From positions 1 through 40,704 of the forward strand of contig JBCCHF010000049.1 of the NCBI GenBank assembly GCA_039028895.1: DNA of 40,704 nucleotides, in the 5' to 3' direction. Under the pieces are notes generated by a model. That model did no database searches, was not told the DNA's origin, and worked only from the letters and a program-made list of their open reading frames with translations. Origin of the DNA: JAHDCJ01 sp039028895 (GTDB taxonomy: Bacteria > Bacteroidota > Bacteroidia > Chitinophagales > Saprospiraceae). Shown piece by piece: positions 7,738 to 14,689 of the stretch. Numbering within the stretch: position 1 is the stretch's first letter; each line of letters starts with the position of its first letter. The position numbers and the translations under genes were made by a program.

Positions 7738-9405
7738 TTAATAATCCCAGGCCATTAGCCCTCTTATTTTTTCTACAGATGGACATTTACCTAATCCATT
7801 CTCATTGATTAAAATTAAGTCTGATAGATACGTTAATGCTGGGCCCATCCAGGCCTGATTACCTTCATGAGCATAATAAGTCAAAATGCTGTATTTCGTA
7901 AACAGTGTTAGCTTTTCAAAAATTGGTTTGGCATTGTATTCAAGTAGTTCTTGATCACTAATGGCTTGCCATTTCTTTAGCTGATCCTTGAATTGTTCAA
8001 GGGCAACTTTTATTGAAGTTTGCTCTGAAATCAGTGTACTGATTTCGTCAATCAGAATTTCAAGACTATCAGAACGTTTTGAGGCCCTTATCATATCCAG
8101 TATCATGATATTCCCTGCACCTTCCCAGATAGGCAGTACCATCATATCTCTCATGATCTTCGGTAATACACTTTCCTCTATGTAACCTATTCCTCCCATT
8201 AACTCCATGGACTCCCTGACTATGTAAACGCCTTCTTCAGCGGTGCAGCGTTTTGTCATGGGCGTCAAGATGCGTAACAAATGTTCTTCTCGCTTATTAC
8301 CATTATCAGCAGCATCAAGCGCTTTAATCGTCCGCCATGTGAGATAGAAATTTGCTGTTTGCAGAGACCCCAATTCTAGCATCTTACGCCTGACAAGGGG
8401 GTGCTCAATTGCTGTTTTACCAAAGGTTTTTCGATGACATAAAAACTGGTAAGCTTCAATAAGGCTTCTTGCAGCACCAGCGACAGCAGCCACTGAATTA
8501 TAGAGTCTCGACAAGTTGATCATCTCAGCCATAATCAGAAATCCTTCAAAGGGTTTACCAATCATTTTGCCTACTGTGTTTTCCAAAATAATCTCAGCAG
8601 AAGCCATTGACCTGACACCTAATTTGTCTTTAAGGCGAACAACGTTCATATAATTTACTGAGCCATCTGGCTTATACCTTTCAACCAGGAAAATTGATAA
8701 CCCTTTTGTACCTTTTACCGACGCATCAGTGCGAGCTAATACCATAATCAGATCGGCATTGGCATTGCTACAGAACCATTTTTCTCCATTCAAATGGTAA
8801 AGACCCCCATCTGCTTCTGTTGCAGACACAAGGTTGGCCCCAACATCTGAACCTCCGGATTTTTCCGTAAGAAACATAGCTCCTGTATTGAAATCAGCAA
8901 TGTTGTTGGCGGCTATTTTGGGGAGCAGTCTCTCCCTATCTTCGTCTGAACAGAATTTGTCGATGAGTCGAGCAACACCATCGGTCATGCACAGCGGACA
9001 ATAAAGCCCAAGTTCAGCCATGGCAAACAAGTATCCGGTGCTAAAACCCATTGCATGCAGTTCACCATTAAATTTGAGTCTGGTATCAACGTCCCATTTC
9101 ACATTTAGCATGCCGGTTGCGATGGCTATCTCCTGCATTTTGTCATAAGAAGGATGGAACTTAATACTATTGATTTCATTCCCAAATCGATCCCTCTTGA
9201 TGAGTTGAGGCGGATTTTTATCCGCGTCCAATGATAATTCATCTACCATGGTAGCCGCAGATTTTCCGGTAAACTGGAGCTTTTCATGCATCCAGGCCAA
9301 ACTCAATGCAGACAGGTTTGATATAAGCCAATCCTGTAGCATCAGGTTTGAAGCGTAGAAGTTTTGACTAGGCTTATAGCTTTTGGATAATACCTGGTTA
9401 GCCAT
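7738..9405 (-). CDS. AidB-like acyl-CoA dehydrogenase family flavoprotein
   Basis: A 555-residue acyl-CoA dehydrogenase. The FAD/substrate motif FLTEKSGGSD (about 178-187), the KW(F) strand, a GGIGY motif (about 404-408) and the base-bearing loop WEGAGNIM (Glu428) are all present. The pattern of conserved blocks, including HP....M near the N-terminus, LYCP..MT, TEK.GGSDV and GGIGY.EES..P...R, is that of the AidB subfamily rather than short-chain fatty-acid dehydrogenases. E. coli AidB is an adaptive-response flavoprotein with weak isovaleryl-CoA dehydrogenase activity; I infer only the fold and flavin, not that role. It lies between nrtR and pncA with gaps of 11 and 2 nt, so it is almost certainly cotranscribed with NAD-salvage genes. 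Substrate unknown. Confidence 0.85.
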   Translation of the reverse strand: MANQVLSKSYKPSQNFYASNLMLQDWLISNLSALSLAWMHEKLQFTGKSAATMVDELSLDADKNPPQLIKRDRFGNEINSIKFHPSYDKMQEIAIATGMLNVKWDVDTRLKFNGELHAMGFSTGYLFAMAELGLYCPLCMTDGVARLIDKFCSDEDRERLLPKIAANNIADFNTGAMFLTEKSGGSDVGANLVSATEADGGLYHLNGEKWFCSNANADLIMVLARTDASVKGTKGLSIFLVERYKPDGSVNYMNVVRLKDKLGVRSMASAEIILENTVGKMIGKPFEGFLIMAEMINLSRLYNSVAAVAGAARSLIEAYQFLCHRKTFGKTAIEHPLVRRKMLELGSLQTANFYLTWRTIKALDAADNGNKREEHLLRILTPMTKRCTAEEGVYIVRESMELMGGIGYIEESVLPKIMRDMMVLPIWEGAGNIMILDMIRASKRSDSLEILIDEISTLISEQTSIKVALEQFKDQLKKWQAISDQELLEYNAKPIFEKLTLFTKYSILTYYAHEGNQAWMGPALTYLSDLILINENGLGKCPSVEKIRGLMAWDY

Positions 9406-9416
9406 TCGGATAAGGA

Positions 9417-10103
9417 TTAAATTTCAAAGATGAATCCTGATTTCATTTTTGCTTCATACTTCTTCAAATCGAATTCGTAAAGCAATGCTGGTCTGTGAGG
9501 AACATCTTTCTGTCGCTCAAGTTCATTCAGGATGTCCATTTTCAGGATTTTTGTCCGGAAATTTCTTTTGTTCAATTTGACGCCTAAAATGGTCTCATAT
9601 AGCGTTTGCAACTGTGTGAGGGTGAATTTGGTCGGTAATAGTTCAAATCCAATTGGTTGATACCTGACCTTTCCTTTCAATCGCTCGATAGCGATCTTTA
9701 GAATTTTATCATGGTCAAAGGCCAGTTCTGGCAATTCATCCAGTTTAAACCACTCCGCTCTTTTGGCATCAGAAGAAGCTTCTGCCGGGTGATCATTGAG
9801 ATTAACCAGGGCGTAATAAGCCACTGTCACTACTCGTCCCCTGGGATCACGTCCTGGGGTTCCGAACGTATAAAGCTGTTCTACAAACAAGTCTTTAACA
9901 CCTGTTTCTTCCTCAAGTTCTCTTAGGGCCGAGGCTTCAAGGTCTTCATCCACATTGACAAAACCACCTGGAAGTGCCCAATGACCCTCGTATGGAGGAT
10001 GCCCCCTCTCAATCAGAAGTACCTTGATATCTGCTCCATCAAGTCCAAAAATAATACAGTCGACCGTTAGTGCCGGTCTTGGATAATCATATGTATAAGA
10101 CAT
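9417..10103 (-). CDS. nrtR: Nudix-winged-helix regulator, NrtR-like
   Basis: A 228-residue protein with an N-terminal Nudix domain and a C-terminal winged helix (about 150-228, including FTLTQLQTLYETILG and NKRNFRTKIL). This two-domain layout is that of NrtR, a repressor of NAD metabolism genes that senses ADP-ribose or related ligands. The Nudix box is complete: Gly47, Glu53, Arg61, Glu62, Glu65, Glu66 and Gly68 fit GX5EX7REUXEEXGU, so hydrolase activity is not excluded by motif. Gene order, with pncB upstream and pncA two genes downstream, strongly supports the NAD role over the sugar-type regulators that share this layout in Bacteroidota. The likely operator is the palindrome upstream of pncB. 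Not tested here: whether it binds there. Confidence 0.8.
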   Translation of the reverse strand: MSYTYDYPRPALTVDCIIFGLDGADIKVLLIERGHPPYEGHWALPGGFVNVDEDLEASALRELEEETGVKDLFVEQLYTFGTPGRDPRGRVVTVAYYALVNLNDHPAEASSDAKRAEWFKLDELPELAFDHDKILKIAIERLKGKVRYQPIGFELLPTKFTLTQLQTLYETILGVKLNKRNFRTKILKMDILNELERQKDVPHRPALLYEFDLKKYEAKMKSGFIFEI

Positions 10104-10112
10104 TTTCAGAAA

Positions 10113-11528
10113 TTATGTTTGGGAGAAAAAAACCCTGGTACTGTTTTCTCCGATAAGTCGCTTCTTAAGTTCCGACAGTTTACCGGATAGTTCAACGGGA
10201 TAACGATAACTACCACCTATTTTCGCATCAGGATTTTGGGTGAATTTTAAAACATTTGACAAGGTATTCTCTCTTACCGCGTCCAGTTCCGGCAACTCAT
10301 AAACGACTTTACCATTCCGGCACACCGGGAGCAACAGTTCTTTTCCTCCATCAACGCCAATTCCTGTCAGTTCATCATAAATAATATCTTTGACAGGAAT
10401 ACCTTCATGGTAAAATCGTTTTACCTGCTGGATTCCGGGGTTTGAGATTTTTATTTTTTGCTCAGATAGTTTGAGCTTATACCGCCATGCTCCTTTTTCT
10501 TTGATCGCTGACAACTTGTAGACACCACCTAGCGAGGCTTGTTCTGAGGCAGTTACCAACCTTGTGCCAACTCCCCAAATGTCAATTTTCGCTCCCTGGC
10601 GTTTAAGGTCCAGAATTCTGTACTCATCCAAATCATTACTTGCAACAATCTTTGCATCAGGAAAAGCAGCTTCATCAAGTAATTTCCTGGCTTCAATACT
10701 CAATGCAGCCAAATCTCCGCTATCTAACCGGATACCCACCATCTCATAGCCATCTTGCCTAAGTGAAAGGCCTGTCTCTATCGCTTTTTTCACCCCCTCA
10801 ATAGTATCATAGGTATCTACAAGAAAAATACAATTATTGGGCATGGCTTGCGCATAAGCGTTGAATGATAACTGTTCTGTATCATGGCTCATAACCCAAC
10901 TGTGTGCATGTGTTCCTTTAACAGGAATACCATATAAGCGACCCGCCATTGCATTACTAGTCGCAGCACATCCTCCAACATAAGCCGAGCGCGCCGCCGT
11001 CAGAGCTCCATCTATACCTTGTGCTCTCCTCAAACCAAACTCAAGAACTTGCATGTCCCCTGCTGCTTCGACAATCCTAGCTGCCTTGGTAGCAATCAAC
11101 GTCGGGAAATTAACCAGGTTAAGTAAAGTGGACTCTATAATTTGACACTGAATTATGGGGCCCATTACACGGATCAAAGGTTCGTTGGGAAAAACCAGAG
11201 TTCCTTCAGGAACAGCATCTATATCACATGAAAATTCAAGCTTCCTAAGATATTCCAGGAAACCTTTTTCAAAAAGAGGTTTCTGGTCATTACCCTTCAA
11301 TGTTGCGAGGTAGGAAATATCTTCATCTGAGAAACCAAAATTTTCAATAAATTGGCAGACAGATTCTAGTCCGGCTGCAACAGCATAACGACCACCAAAG
11401 GGGAGCTTGCGAAAAAAAAGATTGAATGCAGCTTCTTTATCCATCCATCCGTTTTTCCAATAACCATAGGCCATGGTTAATTGGTATAGATCGGTCAGAA
11501 GTGATAGATTATGATTAGGTGTTTTCAT
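10113..11528 (-). CDS. pncB: Nicotinate phosphoribosyltransferase
   Basis: Converts nicotinate and PRPP to nicotinate mononucleotide, following nicotinamidase in NAD salvage. Family landmarks are LLTDLYQLTMAYGYW at the N-terminus, FGLRRAQGIDGA, the GTHAHSWVM segment (about 205-213) with the catalytic His region, and RLDSGDLA. The frame can be opened one codon earlier at a GTG (11531), but the ATG at 11528 is preferred; it gives 471 residues. It is the first gene of the operon and lies 9 bp upstream of nrtR. A 23-nt palindrome ends 2 nt before the ATG, a placement expected of a repressor site. Confidence 0.95.
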   Translation of the reverse strand: MKTPNHNLSLLTDLYQLTMAYGYWKNGWMDKEAAFNLFFRKLPFGGRYAVAAGLESVCQFIENFGFSDEDISYLATLKGNDQKPLFEKGFLEYLRKLEFSCDIDAVPEGTLVFPNEPLIRVMGPIIQCQIIESTLLNLVNFPTLIATKAARIVEAAGDMQVLEFGLRRAQGIDGALTAARSAYVGGCAATSNAMAGRLYGIPVKGTHAHSWVMSHDTEQLSFNAYAQAMPNNCIFLVDTYDTIEGVKKAIETGLSLRQDGYEMVGIRLDSGDLAALSIEARKLLDEAAFPDAKIVASNDLDEYRILDLKRQGAKIDIWGVGTRLVTASEQASLGGVYKLSAIKEKGAWRYKLKLSEQKIKISNPGIQQVKRFYHEGIPVKDIIYDELTGIGVDGGKELLLPVCRNGKVVYELPELDAVRENTLSNVLKFTQNPDAKIGGSYRYPVELSGKLSELKKRLIGENSTRVFFSQT

Positions 11529-11530
11529 CA

Positions 11531-11553
11531 CTTAGTTTAAATTTTAAACTAAG
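11531..11553. promoter_or_regulatory. Near-perfect 23-nt palindrome, probable NrtR operator at pncB
   Basis: Half-site CTTAGTTTAAA is mirrored exactly around a single central base (11+1+11). On the minus strand it ends 2 nt before the pncB ATG; the divergent DUF5916 gene starts about 100 bp away. The symmetry, A+T-rich core and location in front of an operon that encodes an NrtR-like protein make it a strong autoregulatory operator candidate. Its binding protein is inferred. Confidence 0.6.
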
Positions 11554-11652
11554 GTAGATAATTTTTCAATAATTTGCACCTTTTTTCATAAAAAAATTAA
11601 AACGTAACTTAGTGGCTTGCCAGAAATTTAAATCCTCTTAAAGGCCAAATTA

Positions 11653-14100
11653 ATGGACGTTTTAAAGCTATTCTCTTTTCTGATCATCAGTGTTATTTTG
11701 ATACCACTCAGTCTTGAAGGCCAAACTGAACTCAAGCAATTATCAGCATTAAGGATTGAAGAACCTCCCAAAATTGACGGGAATGTGGATGAGCCTATTT
11801 GGCAGAGCGCAGTTGTTGCTACAGATTTTATTGAAAACAATCCCAATCCTTTTGATATACCTGAACAACAGACTGAAGTCCGGATACTTTATGATGACAA
11901 AGCGATTTATATTGCGGCGATAATGCACGACCCTGATGGAAAGGTCTTAAAACAATTCAGTATCAGAGATGAAATCGACGTCAACGCTGACAAGTTTGAG
12001 TTTCACCTTGATCCTTTTTTGAAGGGCCAGAATTCGTGGATGTACGGTGTAACTGCTGCTGGTGTTCAATTCGATGCCTTCATTACCCCTTCCGGCTCTG
12101 ACATTTCATGGGATGGCGTCTGGACTTCAGCAGTTTCCATTTCAAAAGATGGCTGGAGAGTTGAGATGCGCATTCCCTATTCTGCTATACGTTTTCCTGA
12201 CAGAGACATTCAAACCTGGGGGGTTAATTTCAAAAGAGACCTCAGACGGACCCGTGAGATTTCTTATTGGAATCCTATTGATCCGGAGAAGGATGGATTT
12301 GCCAATCAGTTCGGCATACTAACCGGAATCGAGAAAGTAAAACCGCCGGTCAGGCTTTCATTCACGCCATTTTTAGTCACCTATCACAAACATTTTCCAA
12401 ATGACGATAGAGATGTTAGTTCTTGGGAACATGAATTTTCCGGTGGATTAGATTTAAAGTATGGCATCAACGAAAGCTTAACACTTGACATGTCTATTAT
12501 TCCGGATTTTGGGCAAGTGCCATTTGATGAATTAGAGCTTAACCTGAGTCCATTTGAGTTAAGATTTGATGAGAACCGACCATTTTTTACAGAAGGCACC
12601 GAAATCTTTAGTCGGGCCAACATTTTTTACTCCAAGCGAGTGGGTGGGAGACCAATAAACTTTAATGCTCCTTATGACGATTTAATGGAGAATGAGCAGG
12701 TTATTGACAATCCTGAAAAGGCACAAATCCTTAACGCCCTCAAACTTTCCGGAAGGAACAGAAAAGGTCTTGGTGTCGGATTTTTCAATGCTATTACTTC
12801 TAAAACATTTGCTACCATAGAGTTTGGAGAAGGTATTTTCAGGGAAGTCCAGACAGATCCACTGACCAATTACAACGTGGTTGTAGTAGATCAACAGCTC
12901 CCCAATAACTCTTACCTGAGCTTTATTAATACCAATGTAATCAGAGGAGATGGGGAAAGAGATGCGAATGTGACTGCAGCAGAGTTTCGATTAGCCAACA
13001 AGAAGAACACTTATGCTTTTAATGGGAAAGCTGCTATCAGTCAGATCTTTACCAAAGATGAAGATGGCGTAAACGGTCAGTCTGGATACGCTTATAACTT
13101 GGGTTTCAGCAAAATTAGCGGCAATTTCATTTTTGATGTAAGCAGGAATGTTGAGAATGATAAGTACTATATCAATGACCTTGGTTTTCTGTTCAATAAT
13201 AATGAGATCAGTCATTCTTTGAACGTCAATTATAGGATCTTAAAGCCATTTGGCATTTTCAACAATTTCACTGCTTCCACTTTTATTTCTCATCAGGCAC
13301 TTTATGAACCGCGTAACGAGTTTTCCATGTTATGGATAAGACCTGGGGTCAAGGGTTTATTCAAAAACTGGTTTTTTGCGGGTGTATGGGCCAATATTCT
13401 TCCTGTTAACGGGTATGACTTTTTTGAGCCCAGGGCACCAGGAGAGAAGTTCAGGATCCCGCCCTCTTACGAAGTAGAGACCATCTTGTCATCCGACTAC
13501 AGGAAGACCATTGCTTTTGATTCCAGGCTGTCATTCAGGAAACATCCGGAATGGGGAAGAATTGCTTATTCTGCCTCACTTACACCACGTATCAGGGTAT
13601 CTGACAGGTTATTTATTGTACCTGGTGTATTTTTGGTTAACCGCATTGATGACCGTGGCTTTACCACGATTGACAGTACGAGCAATATTATTTTTGCGAA
13701 AAGAGACAGGCGGGATATTACCACTACCCTTGAAGCCACCTATTTATTTTCTAATAAGATGAGCATTTCCCTGGAAGGTCGCCATAACTGGGCCCTTGTT
13801 GAAAATAAGGAGTTTTTTAATTTGGATACTGAAGGAGACCTGAATGCTTCAAATTACGAAGGGGATCACGACATCAATTTTAATGTTTTTGACATCAACC
13901 TCGTATATAGGTACCGATTTGCCCCTGGTAGTGAGATTAACCTGGTTTGGAAAAACTCAATTTTTAGCCAAAACAGTGTATTGAATTATAATTATTTTGA
14001 GAATTTCTCTGATATATTCAAAGAAAATGCCGAGAATGTATTCTCCATTAAGATTCTCTATTATCTCGATTACCTCAAAATACAGCGAACCAGGCGCTAA
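11653..14100 (+). CDS. DUF5916 outer-membrane protein with N-terminal CBM9-like domain
   Basis: An 815-residue secreted protein with a signal peptide (MDVLKLFSFLIISVILIPLS). Residues about 30-210 form a sugar-binding-like (CBM9-type) domain with IDGNVDEPIWQSA and VRILYDDKAIYIAA. From about 210 onward the chain is made of alternating beta strands and closes with KILYYLDYLKIQRTRR, consistent with a DUF5916 beta-barrel. The function of DUF5916 is not established; these proteins are common in Bacteroidota envelopes and are often guessed to bind or transport substrates. The ATG at 11653 is chosen because it starts the signal sequence. No convincing TAnnTTTG was seen upstream. It is divergent from pncB. 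Confidence 0.85.
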   Translation: MDVLKLFSFLIISVILIPLSLEGQTELKQLSALRIEEPPKIDGNVDEPIWQSAVVATDFIENNPNPFDIPEQQTEVRILYDDKAIYIAAIMHDPDGKVLKQFSIRDEIDVNADKFEFHLDPFLKGQNSWMYGVTAAGVQFDAFITPSGSDISWDGVWTSAVSISKDGWRVEMRIPYSAIRFPDRDIQTWGVNFKRDLRRTREISYWNPIDPEKDGFANQFGILTGIEKVKPPVRLSFTPFLVTYHKHFPNDDRDVSSWEHEFSGGLDLKYGINESLTLDMSIIPDFGQVPFDELELNLSPFELRFDENRPFFTEGTEIFSRANIFYSKRVGGRPINFNAPYDDLMENEQVIDNPEKAQILNALKLSGRNRKGLGVGFFNAITSKTFATIEFGEGIFREVQTDPLTNYNVVVVDQQLPNNSYLSFINTNVIRGDGERDANVTAAEFRLANKKNTYAFNGKAAISQIFTKDEDGVNGQSGYAYNLGFSKISGNFIFDVSRNVENDKYYINDLGFLFNNNEISHSLNVNYRILKPFGIFNNFTASTFISHQALYEPRNEFSMLWIRPGVKGLFKNWFFAGVWANILPVNGYDFFEPRAPGEKFRIPPSYEVETILSSDYRKTIAFDSRLSFRKHPEWGRIAYSASLTPRIRVSDRLFIVPGVFLVNRIDDRGFTTIDSTSNIIFAKRDRRDITTTLEATYLFSNKMSISLEGRHNWALVENKEFFNLDTEGDLNASNYEGDHDINFNVFDINLVYRYRFAPGSEINLVWKNSIFSQNSVLNYNYFENFSDIFKENAENVFSIKILYYLDYLKIQRTRR

Positions 14101-14173
14101 GTCACTTTCTTTCGTCTGATATTCACAAGGTTTTGTCTAATAGATTAAATTTCTGTTAAATAAAGGAGGCACC

Positions 14174-14204
14174 TTTGGGGCAACACTAATTATCCATATC
14201 TTTA
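14174..14204 (+). promoter_or_regulatory. Bacteroidota-type promoter for the 80-residue miniprotein
   Basis: A TTTG -33 box (14174-14177) is followed after 19 nt by TATCTTTA (14197-14204), one base from the TAnnTTTG -7 consensus. The predicted transcription start is about 18 nt before the ATG at 14229, which supports the small gene as real. Confidence 0.5.
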
Positions 14205-14228
14205 CACCAAATTAAAACTCCAATTTCT

Positions 14229-14471
14229 ATGAAGAACGTCAGTTTGCGTTGGTTTTTTTTGGCATGCCTCTGCATCGCGAGCTTCTGTTCCTTCATGTAC
14301 TTAAACCTTGGTGTTGACTTTGATTCAAAAATCAGTGAAGTCGATACTGAGCAAGCGTACGGTATAGAAGCCGATACTACCGAGTCTACAATTTTATTGC
14401 CAGACCTGGAGATGTTGGAAAGTGTCATAGAAAAAGGAAAGAGTCATTTGAGACTTCTTCCAAGATTTTAG
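14229..14471 (+). CDS. Small single-pass membrane protein, 80 residues, unknown function
   Basis: The protein starts MKNVSLRWFFLACLCIASF and has one hydrophobic span of about residues 8-26. It could be an uncleaved anchor or a signal peptide; no clear lipobox is seen. The rest is acidic up to about residue 60, then ends with a basic stretch (KGKSHLRLLPRF). I recognise no family. The overlapping reverse frame is a shadow. Support for being a gene comes from the promoter 25 bp upstream, the membrane-like N-terminus and its position between two envelope-protein genes. The 218 bp after it hold no recognisable gene or terminator, only a pyrimidine-rich stretch near 14530-14560. Confidence 0.6.
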   Translation: MKNVSLRWFFLACLCIASFCSFMYLNLGVDFDSKISEVDTEQAYGIEADTTESTILLPDLEMLESVIEKGKSHLRLLPRF

Positions 14472-14689
14472 TACAAATCAGTAAGGCCTCTCACCCTTGC
14501 TGACCAACTAATTCTCTTCTTTTTAAAGCTGCTACCCCCTACCCTTACTCTTCCTTCTCTTCATATTAAAATCTGGTTACTATTCTTCATGTATTCTCCT
14601 TGGAATTCCCGCAAGGTTTAATAATTTTATTTGTCTTTGATTAAGGATCATTTTTGTAACAAATCCCCCAACTTATTCGTTGTGTAGGC

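Noticed and set aside
7738..9405. Calling the acyl-CoA dehydrogenase a DNA-repair AidB
   Set aside because: Sequence blocks support the AidB branch, but this does not establish a role in alkylation damage; I keep to an AidB-like flavoprotein.
14162..14176. AAAGG-AGGCA-CCTTT hairpin after the DUF5916 gene as a terminator
   Set aside because: Only a 5-bp stem, no T-run follows and it overlaps the -33 box of the next promoter, so it is more likely chance.
14472..14689. Pyrimidine-rich intergenic stretch as an RNA gene or regulatory element
   Set aside because: No stable hairpin, tRNA-like fold, recognisable riboswitch or exact -7 element was seen; only a weak CATTTTTG near 14670.
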